NCBI GenBank assembly: GCA_964392465.1
Contig: CAYMPC010000005.1
Location: 1-38,336 of the forward strand
Reading direction: 5' to 3'
Length of the DNA: 38,336 bases
Source: JAAXVZ01 sp964392465
GTDB lineage: Archaea; Nanobdellota; Nanobdellia; Woesearchaeales; GW2011-AR15
Shown here: piece after piece, positions 24,564 through 32,887 of the stretch
Layout of the letters: every line of letters starts with the position of its first letter
Position numbering within the stretch: the first letter of the stretch is position 1
Notes under the pieces: generated by a model
The model's database searches: none
What the model saw: the letters and a program-made list of their open reading frames with translations, nothing else
Told to the model about the DNA's origin: nothing
Position numbers and translations under genes: made by a program

Positions 24564-25249
24564 AGTCAATAATAAAATTAGATAATGTATGGAAAACATA
24601 TAAAATGGGAGAAGTAGAGGTCCATGCATTAAGAGGACTAAATCTTGAAGTAAGGGAGGGAGAGTTTTTGGCAATACAAGGACCTTCAGGATCTGGAAAA
24701 AGCACAGCAATGAATCTTATTGGCTGCCTTGACATCCCTTCAAAAGGAACTATCTATCTAAGCGGGCAGGATATCTCTAAATTAAGAGAATCTGACCTTG
24801 CGCAGATAAGAGGAAGAAAAATAGGATTTATCTTTCAGCAATTTAATTTAATTAATACACTTTCGGCAATGGAAAACGTAATGCTGCCTATGATTTTTCA
24901 AGGAATAAGTGAAAGTGATAGAAAAAAAAAGGCAAAAGAACTTTTAACATTAGTAGAATTGGGAGATAGAATGGATCATAGGCCAAAAGAACTTTCAGGA
25001 GGGCAGCAGCAGAGAGTTGCTATTGCAAGAGCATTAGCAGTTAATCCAGAAGTTATTCTTGCAGATGAACCAACAGGTAACCTTGATTCAAAAACAGGAG
25101 TAACAGTAATGGATTTTCTCAAAAAATTGAATAAAGAAGAAAAAAAGACAATCGTAATGGTAACACATGACGATGAGCTTGCAAAAGAAGCCCAAAGGAT
25201 AGAATACCTAAAAGATGGCCAAGTAATTTCAAAATCAAATAAAAAATAA
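24557..25249 (+). CDS. MacB/LolD-type ABC transporter ATPase
   Basis: This 230-residue protein is a single nucleotide-binding domain. Walker A is GPSGSGKST (42-50), the Q-loop is FIFQQFNL, the signature LSGGQ is at 146-150, Walker B ILADE is at 167-171, and the switch His is in MVTHDDE. The short length and the TGNLDS D-loop are typical of the MacB/LolD/FtsE group, which drives FtsX-type permeases mechanically rather than carrying substrates through a channel. Its permease partners are the two genes at 26586 and 27818. It overlaps the regulator gene by 7 nt. Confidence 0.95.
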   Translation: MVKSIIKLDNVWKTYKMGEVEVHALRGLNLEVREGEFLAIQGPSGSGKSTAMNLIGCLDIPSKGTIYLSGQDISKLRESDLAQIRGRKIGFIFQQFNLINTLSAMENVMLPMIFQGISESDRKKKAKELLTLVELGDRMDHRPKELSGGQQQRVAIARALAVNPEVILADEPTGNLDSKTGVTVMDFLKKLNKEEKKTIVMVTHDDELAKEAQRIEYLKDGQVISKSNKK

Positions 25250-25255
25250 TTAATC

Positions 25256-25261
25256 AGGAGG
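25256..25261 (+). promoter_or_regulatory. strong Shine-Dalgarno for the exported export-operon protein
   Basis: AGGAGG lies 5 nt before the ATG at 25267. Internal operon genes here use such sites, whereas first genes are often leaderless. Confidence 0.7.
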
Positions 25262-25266
25262 ATAAA

Positions 25267-26556
25267 ATGAAAACTAAACAATTTTTAATTTTAGGACTAA
25301 TAGCCTTATTGACAATATTTTCTGCAATGGCTCAAGATGTTTTTGCACCAGAAATCAACATCACACTTATGAGCCAGGATCCTGATCCTGTTGCTCCTGG
25401 AAGATATGTTGAATTGAGATTTAAAATAATTAATGACAGAAGAGATACAATTGCTGAAAACTTCCAGATAATGCTAGATTCAACTTATCCCTTTTCTTTG
25501 GATGCTAATGAAGAAGCAGTCAAAAGCCTGGGAAGTATTCCTGGCTATGGAAATAGTAGAAATATACAAATAGTCAAATATAAAGTAAGGGTCGATGAGA
25601 AAGCAGTAGAAGGCAGTAATCCAATTATAGTAAAATATAAGCATGGGAAACTTGACTGGGTTTCTCAGGAATTTTACGTTGATATACAAACAGTTGATGC
25701 CAATTTGGCAATTATATCTGTTGAAACAAATCCTGAAATGATTAAACCAGGAGAAAAAGCAATTGTAAACATTAAAGTAAAAAACATGGCAGATTCTCCA
25801 ATGAAAGATATTACAATGAAACTTGATTTGGCATTGTCTTCTTTTCTTAGATCAACAACAATTAGCGCAACAGAATCAATAACAGCTTTTAATGCGATGC
25901 CATTTGCTCCGTTGGGAAGCGCAACAGAGCAGAAAACATACACTCTTAGCTCAGGAGAAGAATATGAATTTGCATATAATCTAATAGCGTATTCTGATGC
26001 AGAATCAAGAATATATAAAATCCCAATTATCATAACATATTATGATGAATTAGGAAATCAGCATACAAAGAACGACATAATAGGATTAATAGTAGGAACA
26101 AAGCCAGAAATGAGTGTTCTTATAGATGAAACAGATCTGTATGTGGGAAAAAAGACAGGCATAGTTACAGTCAAAATAATAAATAAAGGATTTACAGATA
26201 TAAAATTTTTAGATATAAATGCAGAGAACACAGATAAGTTAGAGATATTATCTGCTAAAGAAGTATATATTGGAAATGTTGACAGCGATGATTATGAAAC
26301 AGCAGACTTCAAAGTTTATGTCAATGGAGGATTAGAAGCCAAAAAAGAAAGAAATGTCAAATTTCCAATAATAGTAGAATATAGAGATGCAAACAACAAC
26401 TTTTATTCTGATAAATATGAATTAGATTTGGCAATCTTAACTCAAAGCAAGTTAGGAGAATCAAGTAATTCAGGCAGCACAGGCCTTATTTTGATTGTTG
26501 TTTTAGTTGTTGTTGGATTTTTTGTCTACAGAAGAATTAGAAAGAAGAAAAAATAA
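25267..26556 (+). CDS. exported CARDB/S-layer-like accessory protein of the ABC system
   Basis: This 429-residue protein has a signal peptide (about 1-22, ending AMAQ). Tandem beta-sandwich modules of the CARDB/COG1361 kind follow: repeated segments resembling PVAPGRYVELRFKI, MIKPGEKAIVNIKVKN and LYVGKKTGIVTVKIIN begin each module. A Ser/Gly linker, one membrane segment (LILIVVLVVVGFFVY) and a basic RRIRKKKK tail complete it, so it is anchored with its bulk outside. Encoded between the ATPase and the permeases, it may act like the periplasmic adaptor of MacAB systems, though no hairpin coiled coil is seen and the fold is different. A strong AGGAGG precedes the ATG. Confidence 0.82.
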   Translation: MKTKQFLILGLIALLTIFSAMAQDVFAPEINITLMSQDPDPVAPGRYVELRFKIINDRRDTIAENFQIMLDSTYPFSLDANEEAVKSLGSIPGYGNSRNIQIVKYKVRVDEKAVEGSNPIIVKYKHGKLDWVSQEFYVDIQTVDANLAIISVETNPEMIKPGEKAIVNIKVKNMADSPMKDITMKLDLALSSFLRSTTISATESITAFNAMPFAPLGSATEQKTYTLSSGEEYEFAYNLIAYSDAESRIYKIPIIITYYDELGNQHTKNDIIGLIVGTKPEMSVLIDETDLYVGKKTGIVTVKIINKGFTDIKFLDINAENTDKLEILSAKEVYIGNVDSDDYETADFKVYVNGGLEAKKERNVKFPIIVEYRDANNNFYSDKYELDLAILTQSKLGESSNSGSTGLILIVVLVVVGFFVYRRIRKKKK

Positions 26557-26585
26557 TTTTCTTTTTTTAATTCAATTTTTTTGAA

Positions 26586-27821
26586 ATGATAAAAGATTAT
26601 ATCAATTTTGCTTTAGACAATCTGAAGCATAGAAAATTAAGAAGCTGGCTTACTATGATAGGCATATTCATAGGTATAGCTGCAGTAGTTTCTCTTATTG
26701 GATTAGGAGAAGGACTTAGAGTTGCTATTACTTCTCAATTTGGTTTTTTGGGAACAGACGTTATTAGTATACAAGCTTCAGGAGTAGGACTATCTGGCCC
26801 TCCTGGATCAGGAGCAGTTGACCCATTAGAAGAGACATTAAAAGAAAAACTAGAAAATATTAAAGGAGTGGATAGTGTATTTAATAGAGATATCTCTCCT
26901 GTAATTATTGAATTAAATGATAAGCAAGGAATGACATATGCCGGCTCTGTTCCATTAGGTAGAGATAGAGACTCTTTTGTCAAGATGAGTAATTTGAAAA
27001 TGGAGTCAGGAAGATTTCTTAAAGATAATGAACTAAAGTCAGTTGTTGTAGGAAATGATTTTTCAGATAAAGAAAAACAAGCATATGCAGTATCAAACTT
27101 TGGGAAGGGAGTAAATGCTGGAGATTCTTTAATAGTAAATGGAAAGGAATACAAAGTAGTTGGAATACTTGCAAAAAAAGGCAGTTTCATAATCGACAAT
27201 ATTTTATTTTTTAATGAAGATGTAAAGGATATTTTTTCTGATGATGGTACAACAGATATTATTGCTGTTAAAGTTAAAAACGAAAAAGAAATAGATTCTA
27301 TTAAAGAAAGTGTTGAAAAATTATTACGAAAAGAAAGGGGGGTAAAGGAAGGAGAGGAGGATTTTAGAGTAAGTACACCGCAGCAAGCATTGGAATCTCT
27401 TAACTCTGCGCTTTTTGCAGTCCAGCTTTTTGTTTATATAATTGCAGGAATATCTCTTGCAGTCGGCGGAATTGGCATCATGAATACAATGTATACTTCT
27501 GTATTGGAAAGGACAAGAGAGATAGGAATTATGAAAGCAATTGGTGCAAGAAATTCAGTAATATTTACTTTATTTTTTATTGAATCTGGATTTCTTGGGT
27601 TGGTAGGAGGAACAATAGGAGTTGTATTAGGAGCATCTCTTGCATATGGCCTTGCTTTTTTAGGAAGTGTTTTTTTAGGCGGCGATTTAATAAGAGCAGA
27701 AGTTAGTTTATTCCTTATCATCGGATCATTGGTATTTTCTTTTGTTTTAGGTACTTTTTTTGGTGTACTGCCAGCATATAGAGCATCTAAACTTGCGCCA
27801 GTGGAGGCCCTAAGAAAATGA
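26586..27821 (+). CDS. MacB/FtsX-type ABC permease 1
   Basis: This 411-residue protein has the MacB layout: a first membrane segment (WLTMIGIFIGIAAVVSLIGL), a large extracellular MacB_PCD-like domain (about 45-265), then an FtsX domain with three membrane segments containing GGIGIMNTMYTSVLERTREIG, the coupling helix that meets the ATPase. The end ARRAS/ALR-like motif is YRASKLAPVEALRK. It pairs with the ATPase at 24557 and probably forms a heterodimer with the next permease. The overlap with that gene is 4 nt. MacB-type systems move proteins, peptides or lipids out of the membrane; the cargo here is unknown. Confidence 0.93.
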   Translation: MIKDYINFALDNLKHRKLRSWLTMIGIFIGIAAVVSLIGLGEGLRVAITSQFGFLGTDVISIQASGVGLSGPPGSGAVDPLEETLKEKLENIKGVDSVFNRDISPVIIELNDKQGMTYAGSVPLGRDRDSFVKMSNLKMESGRFLKDNELKSVVVGNDFSDKEKQAYAVSNFGKGVNAGDSLIVNGKEYKVVGILAKKGSFIIDNILFFNEDVKDIFSDDGTTDIIAVKVKNEKEIDSIKESVEKLLRKERGVKEGEEDFRVSTPQQALESLNSALFAVQLFVYIIAGISLAVGGIGIMNTMYTSVLERTREIGIMKAIGARNSVIFTLFFIESGFLGLVGGTIGVVLGASLAYGLAFLGSVFLGGDLIRAEVSLFLIIGSLVFSFVLGTFFGVLPAYRASKLAPVEALRK

Positions 27822-29029
27822 TAATTGAAGATCTTAAATATGGGCTCGTGAATATAATGCAAAGGAAGACAAGAAGCCTCCTTACTATCCTATCTATTTT
27901 TATGGGAATAACTGCTGTCTTCGCTTTAATGAGTTTTGGGCTGGGTATACAATCTTATGTAGATACACTTGCTGCAGAAGCAGGAACAGATAAATTATTT
28001 ATTATGGCAAAAGGACTAGGTGCTCCTGGAACAGATGAGACTTTTTTCATCTCAAAAGAAGATATTGATTTTGTTGAAAAAAGACCAGGTGTTGCAGAAA
28101 TAGCAGGAGCTTATTTTGGGGCAGCTGCTGTTAAATTTAACAGTCAAACTAAATATAATTATCTATATGGTTCAGATCCCAAAAAAGCTGATTTTATTAT
28201 GGAGGCAGGAAATATCAAATTGTTAAAAGGAAGAGACTTAAAAAGAGGGGAGCTTGACAAAGTTGTATTAGGTTATAATTATCAGTTTGAAAATAAGATA
28301 TTTAAGAGAGCAATTTCACTAGGAGATAAAGTTGAGATAAATGGAAGAAGATTTGACGTTGTTGGTTTTTATACTGAGGTCGGTAATCCAAGCGATGATT
28401 CTACTATGTATATAACAGATGCTGCTTTTATTTCCATGTTTCCTGAAAAGGAAAATAAGTTTGGATTTGTCATGCTTAGAAGTGAAAAAGGAGTTGATCC
28501 TGAAGAGCTTGCCGATACAATTGAAGAAAAATTAAGAAGATTTAAAGGACAAGAGGAAGGGAAAGAAGATTTCTATGTTCAGTCCTTTGCAGACATGATC
28601 GAAACCTTTAGCATGGTAATTGATATTATAAATAATGTTCTTGTTCTTATAGCTTTAATTTCAGTTTTAGTTGCAGCAGTAAATATCATGAATACAATGT
28701 ATACTTCTGTATTGGAAAGGACAAGAGAAATAGGAGTGATGAAAGCAATAGGCGCAAGAAATTCAGAAATATTGAAAATCTTTTTGATAGAAAGCGGGCT
28801 TCTTGGATTTATAGGAGGAGTATTAGGTGTAATAGGAGGCTATTTAGTTGCTTCTTTTGGAGGTTATATTGCTGCTGTTTCAGGATATTCAGCTCTTCAG
28901 CCTATTTTCCCTTTATCTCTTGTTATTGGTTGTATCTTATTTGCATTTTTAATAGGTGCTTTTTCAGGATTTTTTCCAGCAAGGCAGGCATCTAGGTTAA
29001 GGCCAGTTGAATCTTTGAGATATGAATAA
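27818..29029 (+). CDS. MacB/FtsX-type ABC permease 2
   Basis: This 403-residue paralogue of the preceding permease has the same order: an N-terminal membrane segment (LLTILSIFMGITAVFALMSF), an outer domain, and a C-terminal FtsX domain with NIMNTMYTSVLERTREIG and a final RQASRLRPVESLRYE. The coupling-helix segment is almost identical to that of permease 1 even at DNA level, while the outer domains have diverged, as expected if they form two different halves of one transporter. It is the last gene of the regulator-ATPase-accessory-permease operon; the next gene has its own TATA-like box. Confidence 0.93.
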   Translation: MIIEDLKYGLVNIMQRKTRSLLTILSIFMGITAVFALMSFGLGIQSYVDTLAAEAGTDKLFIMAKGLGAPGTDETFFISKEDIDFVEKRPGVAEIAGAYFGAAAVKFNSQTKYNYLYGSDPKKADFIMEAGNIKLLKGRDLKRGELDKVVLGYNYQFENKIFKRAISLGDKVEINGRRFDVVGFYTEVGNPSDDSTMYITDAAFISMFPEKENKFGFVMLRSEKGVDPEELADTIEEKLRRFKGQEEGKEDFYVQSFADMIETFSMVIDIINNVLVLIALISVLVAAVNIMNTMYTSVLERTREIGVMKAIGARNSEILKIFLIESGLLGFIGGVLGVIGGYLVASFGGYIAAVSGYSALQPIFPLSLVIGCILFAFLIGAFSGFFPARQASRLRPVESLRYE

Positions 29030-29033
29030 AAAC

Positions 29034-29044
29034 TTTTATATAAC
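29034..29044 (+). promoter_or_regulatory. TATA-like box for signal peptidase
   Basis: TTTTATATAAC starts 5 nt after the permease stop codon and is centred 22 nt before the ATG at 29061 (28 nt before the second ATG at 29067). Confidence 0.45.
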
Positions 29045-29060
29045 ATCTTTCTTTGCTTGA

Positions 29061-29786
29061 ATGAATATGTTCAAAGATAATAATAAAAAAAAACCAAAAA
29101 CAACATGGCAGAAAATATGGTATTTTATTTGGGATGATGATTCAATCTGGAGCTGGATAGTTAATATTATTATAGCTTTTGTTTTAATTAAATTTATAAT
29201 TTATCCGGGAATTGGACTTTTATTGGGTACAAATTATCCTGTTGTTGCTGTGGTTTCTGGAAGCATGGAACATAAAGCAGTAAGGGGGGTTATTTGCGGA
29301 AAAATGCCAGAAATATATAAAGAAGATTTTGATAATTTTTGGGAAGTTTGCGGTGATTATTATTCGGCTTATAATATAAATAAAGAAAATTTTAGCGAAT
29401 ATCCTTTTAAGAATGGATTTAATACAGGAGATATTATTGTTTTGCTTGGAAAAAAGCCAAAAGATATCAAAGTGGGAGATGTTATAGTATTTAAGGGAGC
29501 AATTTACAACTCTAAGCCAGACCCTATTATCCATAGGGTTGTAGATAAAAAAACAGTAGAAGAAGAATATAAAGAAGAATATATCTTCCAGACAAAAGGA
29601 GATCATAATGCAGGCGCTATAAACGGATGTGAATCAGATGGATGCATATATGAATCAAAAATAACAGAATCCCAGATAATTGGCAAAGCAGTTTTTAGAA
29701 TTCCCTTCCTTGGATATATAAAAATATGGTTTGTTGATTTTTTAAGAGCAGTCGGATTAGGGAGCACATTAGGTAAATTGTTTTGA
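29061..29786 (+). CDS. signal peptidase I, archaeal/ER type (S26B)
   Basis: This 241-residue protein has one N-terminal membrane segment (about 32-57), followed by the catalytic Ser68 in VSGSME, His158 in IIHRVV in place of the bacterial Lys, and Asp181 in TKGDHN. This Ser-His-Asp set marks the archaeal/ER group. About 60 residues are inserted between the Ser box and the next motif, including an extra Cys pair (CGK near 79 and CGD near 97) and another pair near 190-196; disulfides outside the cell are possible. A hydrophobic, amphipathic C terminus (IPFLGYIKIWFVDFL) may be a second anchor. It would process the exported proteins encoded nearby. The start could be the second Met (29067). Confidence 0.92.
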   Translation: MNMFKDNNKKKPKTTWQKIWYFIWDDDSIWSWIVNIIIAFVLIKFIIYPGIGLLLGTNYPVVAVVSGSMEHKAVRGVICGKMPEIYKEDFDNFWEVCGDYYSAYNINKENFSEYPFKNGFNTGDIIVLLGKKPKDIKVGDVIVFKGAIYNSKPDPIIHRVVDKKTVEEEYKEEYIFQTKGDHNAGAINGCESDGCIYESKITESQIIGKAVFRIPFLGYIKIWFVDFLRAVGLGSTLGKLF

Positions 29787-29816
29787 TTTATGTAAAAATA
29801 ATTAAAAGAGTATAAA

Positions 29817-30134
29817 ATGAAATTCTGTCCAAAATGCGGATCAATAATGATGCCAAAAAAAGAAGGCAAATATGTAGTATTTAGATGTTCTTGCGGATAT
29901 TTTGAAAAAAAAGAAGGAAGTGTAAAAGTTACAGAGATATATGAAAAGAAAAAAAAGATAGATGCTGTTGAGGAAGAAGTTGAAATAAACCCATTGACTC
30001 AGGATTCAGAATGTCCAAAATGTGGACATAAAAATGCATATTATTGGGAGATACAGACAAGAGCATCAGATGAGCCTGCAACAAAGTTTCTTAAATGTGA
30101 AAAATGCAAGCACATATGGAGAGATTACAAATAA
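29817..30134 (+). CDS. transcription factor S (TFIIS/RPB9-like)
   Basis: This 105-residue protein has an N-terminal zinc ribbon (Cys4, Cys7, Cys24, Cys26) and a C-terminal ribbon (Cys66, Cys69, Cys94, Cys97) whose tip carries QTRASDEP. The Asp85-Glu86 pair is the acidic couple that reaches into the RNA polymerase active site and stimulates cleavage of backtracked RNA. Size and both ribbons match archaeal TFS. It is monocistronic or loosely grouped, with 30 bp to the signal peptidase gene upstream. Confidence 0.95.
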   Translation: MKFCPKCGSIMMPKKEGKYVVFRCSCGYFEKKEGSVKVTEIYEKKKKIDAVEEEVEINPLTQDSECPKCGHKNAYYWEIQTRASDEPATKFLKCEKCKHIWRDYK

Positions 30135-30214
30135 TATTAATCTAACCTTTAACATTAAAACATTAAGTAAATTTTAAAAAGTAGAGAGTTCTTTTTTTTT
30201 GAGAGGTGAATTTA

Positions 30215-31093
30215 ATGGGTTTTAAAGATCAAATAAAAAAAATAACAGATAACTGGTTGATAATTTTGCTTGTTGTTGTTCTTTTTCTTTTTTTAGGCAT
30301 ATCTAATGGAGGAATGTATAGGTTATCCTCTTCTTTATATGAAAGGGGAGATTATTCTTATGACGGAATATCTTATTCAAGTCCAATGAGTAAAGTTTCT
30401 TCGAATTATTATAATAATAGAGACTTTGCGCCAGATGAAGAAGAAAGGAAAATAATGAAAACTGTTTCTATAACAACAGAAGTAAAAAGAGGGACATTTA
30501 AAGAAGAAGAGATAAAAATGAAATCAATTCTTGAATCATCAGATTCTTACCTTTTAGATGAAAATGTCAATGAATATGGAGAAAAAAACCGTGCTTACTA
30601 TGTCGGTCGTTATACTATTAAAGTAGATGCTAAGAAATATGATTCAGTTGTAGCACAATTGAAATTAATAGGAGAAGTTAAATCATATACGGAGAATAAA
30701 CAAGACATTACAGGGCAATATACTAATTTAGAGATAGAATTAGAAGTGGAAAAGTCAAAATTAGATAGATATAACAATATGCTGAAAGAATCAACATTAA
30801 TTTCAGACAAAATTACTCTTAATGATAAAATATTTGATCAAGAAAGAACAGTGAAATATTTGGAAGACCAAATAAAAAAAATGGATACAACAATTGACTA
30901 CTCTACATTGTACTTAAATATCAATGAAAAACAATCTGAATATTCTAATATTGTTTTTGTTAAATTTTCTCAACTTATTGCAAACTTAGTAGGAAGTATA
31001 AATGCATTATTGTACATGATATTTATAGTTATACCTTGGGCAATCTTTGTAGGCATTATTATCCTAGTAAGAAGATTAGTTAAAAAGAAATAG
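30215..31093 (+). CDS. DUF4349 membrane-anchored protein
   Basis: The protein is 292 residues from the ATG at 30215. GAGGTGA at 30203-30209 is a good Shine-Dalgarno site for this ATG, and the GTG start at 30206 would lie inside it, so 30215 is preferred. There is an N-terminal membrane segment (about 14-32) and then an outer DUF4349-like region. It starts at KTVSITTEVKRGTF, has GRYTIKVDAKKYDSVVAQL and DITGQYTNLEIELE motifs and a coiled coil (about 165-220). A C-terminal membrane segment precedes a basic RRLVKKK tail. The family is widespread and its function undefined; an envelope role is likely. Confidence 0.85.
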   Translation: MGFKDQIKKITDNWLIILLVVVLFLFLGISNGGMYRLSSSLYERGDYSYDGISYSSPMSKVSSNYYNNRDFAPDEEERKIMKTVSITTEVKRGTFKEEEIKMKSILESSDSYLLDENVNEYGEKNRAYYVGRYTIKVDAKKYDSVVAQLKLIGEVKSYTENKQDITGQYTNLEIELEVEKSKLDRYNNMLKESTLISDKITLNDKIFDQERTVKYLEDQIKKMDTTIDYSTLYLNINEKQSEYSNIVFVKFSQLIANLVGSINALLYMIFIVIPWAIFVGIIILVRRLVKKK

Positions 31094-31125
31094 CTTTTTA
31101 TTTTATTTCTTTTTTTAAATAAAAA

Positions 31126-31911
31126 ATGAAAGAACAAAAAGTTTTTTTCTTAAAGCCAGATATAAAAACTCTAAGAAGAGAGGGTTATACCTGTGTAGAT
31201 ATGCATTATCACACAACACATTCTGATGGTGCTGCTAGTGTTGATCAGCTCTTGGAAAAGTCAAGAAAGATAGGGATTGGAATTGCTATTACAGACCATA
31301 ACACTATAAGCGGGGCACAAGAAGCATTTCAAAAAGCAAAAAAAACAGATTTCATTATTCCTGGAATAGAAGTAAAATCTATTGAAATGGTAGATATTCT
31401 GTTTTATTTTTACAACATAAAGGATATGAAAAAGTTTTATGAAACAGAAATCTTGCCTAATAAAGAAAAATATCTTCATACAACAAGAACCAGACTAAAA
31501 TTAAAAGATATTCTTCTTTTGCAGAAAAAATATAAGAGCATTATTTCTGTTGCCCACCCTTTCGGATATATGTTAAGAGGAGGGAAAGATATATTCTTTA
31601 AAAATGAAGAAATTTTAAGGACAGTCGAAATTTTTGAAGTTATAAATGGAGGGAATTCAAGAAAACAAAACCTTTTATCAGTTGAATATTCTATAAAAAA
31701 TAATAAATGTTTTACAGGAGGCACAGATGGCCATTCTATATATCCTTTAGGAAATATTGTGACTTGTGCAAAAGCAAAAAACCTTTCTGGTTTTTTGGAT
31801 GCAATAAAAAATAATAGCAATATAGTTGTAGGCAATGAAAATGAGTTTGGAAAATTTGGAGAAATAGGGAGAGTTCTTGCTAGCAAAATAAAAGGAATCT
31901 TTTCAAAATGA
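31126..31911 (+). CDS. PHP-domain metal-dependent phosphoesterase
   Basis: This 261-residue protein carries His27, His29 and His32 with Asp34 in DMHYHTTHSDG, followed by ITDHNT, a conserved Glu in PGIEVKS, SVAHPFGY and the late GGTDGH motif, together the metal ligands of a PHP domain (COG0613 type). Relatives hydrolyse phosphoesters, including nucleotides and 3',5'-bisphosphates; the exact substrate is not evident. It overlaps the DUF167 gene by 4 nt. Confidence 0.9.
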   Translation: MKEQKVFFLKPDIKTLRREGYTCVDMHYHTTHSDGAASVDQLLEKSRKIGIGIAITDHNTISGAQEAFQKAKKTDFIIPGIEVKSIEMVDILFYFYNIKDMKKFYETEILPNKEKYLHTTRTRLKLKDILLLQKKYKSIISVAHPFGYMLRGGKDIFFKNEEILRTVEIFEVINGGNSRKQNLLSVEYSIKNNKCFTGGTDGHSIYPLGNIVTCAKAKNLSGFLDAIKNNSNIVVGNENEFGKFGEIGRVLASKIKGIFSK

Positions 31912-32150
31912 ATCTGGAAGAATATATATCAGAAAACACAGTATCTATTATAGTAAAGGCAGGAAGCTCTAAAAATGAAGTAATTGGCTATGATAAAAAT
32001 AGAAAAGCAGTAAAAGTTTCTATAAAAGCGCCAGCTGAAGATAATAAGGCAAATATAGAAATAATAAAATTTTTTTCTAAATTAACAGGAAAAAAAGCAA
32101 AGATTATTTCAGGAAGGACAAGTAAAAAAAAAGTTATTAAATTTTATTAA
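31908..32150 (+). CDS. DUF167 (YggU-like) protein
   Basis: This 80-residue protein matches the family in size and motifs: VKAGSSKNEVIGYD, VSIKAPAEDNKAN and the C-terminal ISGRTSKKKVI. Structures of relatives show a small alpha/beta fold; the function is unknown. It overlaps the PHP gene by 4 nt, so the two are translationally coupled. Confidence 0.9.
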   Translation: MNLEEYISENTVSIIVKAGSSKNEVIGYDKNRKAVKVSIKAPAEDNKANIEIIKFFSKLTGKKAKIISGRTSKKKVIKFY

Positions 32151-32197
32151 ACATTAAAAAAGCAATTTTTATTAACTGTAGTAAAATTTAAAGAAAA

Positions 32198-32800
32198 ATG
32201 TTAGACTATTTGATTTTAATTTTCTGTTTTTTGATTTTACTAATATATTTTTTTACAAAAGAGTTTGATTCTCTTATAGGACTATTTCTAGTTTTTATGG
32301 TTATATTTATCATTGTAATAAGAGCAAACCTTTTCAAAAACATACCCACAAATCTTTTTAATCCTTCTACCTTATTTATATCTTCTTTATTTGTTCTGGT
32401 ATTTGTTATTGTTGCTTCAGGAATCCTTTTTATAAAGAAAAAGAACAAAAAGAAGAAACATGTTTTTCTGTTATTTTTCCTTTATCTTATATTTGGTCTT
32501 ATTCAACAATTGCTTTTTCAATATGTTTTTTTGGAAACGCTCAATTTTTTATTGAATAACTTTTTGATTTCTGTTTTTGTAAGTGCAATCTATTATTCCC
32601 TCTTTCATACAAAAAGAGGTATTGAGTTTTTCATATTTACTCTTGGCACTGGTTTGATATGGTCAACTATCTACTTAAAGTATGGGAATATTATTCCTCT
32701 TATTATTTCACATGCTATTTTAGGAACAGTTTATTATACCTGGATTTTCAAAGGAGAAGCCATAAAAAATAGAAGTAAACTGTTTAGAAAAATCCTTTAA
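32198..32800 (+). CDS. CPBP-like (CAAX-protease-type) membrane protein with altered motif 1
   Basis: This 200-residue protein has about six hydrophobic segments and a basic loop (KKKNKKKKH). The C-terminal half resembles the CPBP/Abi family: GLIQQLLFQ stands where the catalytic EExxxR motif is expected, YYSLFH matches the second motif (FxxxH), and IIPLIISHAILG the third. Two Glu are replaced by Gln and the Arg by Gln, so proteolysis by the usual mechanism is doubtful; some family members do show Gln at these places. It is either a non-catalytic CPBP protein or a diverged subfamily. It lies alone between the DUF167 gene and the DUF134 operon. Confidence 0.6.
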   Translation: MLDYLILIFCFLILLIYFFTKEFDSLIGLFLVFMVIFIIVIRANLFKNIPTNLFNPSTLFISSLFVLVFVIVASGILFIKKKNKKKKHVFLLFFLYLIFGLIQQLLFQYVFLETLNFLLNNFLISVFVSAIYYSLFHTKRGIEFFIFTLGTGLIWSTIYLKYGNIIPLIISHAILGTVYYTWIFKGEAIKNRSKLFRKIL

Positions 32801-32856
32801 AATTTTACTTTTTTTTCTAATAATTTTTCTAATAATAGTTAGTTATTAAAGATAAA

Positions 32857-32867
32857 TTTATATATAA
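32857..32867 (+). promoter_or_regulatory. TATA-like box of the DUF134 operon
   Basis: TTTATATATAA is centred 26 nt before the ATG at 32888, predicting leaderless transcription. Confidence 0.6.
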
Positions 32868-32870
32868 GTT

Positions 32871-32886
32871 ATGAATACTTATTCAT
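32871..32886 (+). promoter_or_regulatory. 16-bp palindrome, candidate operator of the DUF134 operon
   Basis: ATGAATACTTATTCAT has perfect 7-bp inverted arms around CT. It fills the space between the TATA box and the ATG, ending one base before the start codon, so a bound dimer would cover the transcription start. The first gene encodes an HTH protein, the obvious candidate to bind it. Confidence 0.6.
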
Positions 32887-32887
32887 T

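Noticed and set aside
26735..27199. Long antisense ORF opposite permease 1
   Set aside because: It is a composition shadow of the permease coding frame, with no recognisable domain or start signal.
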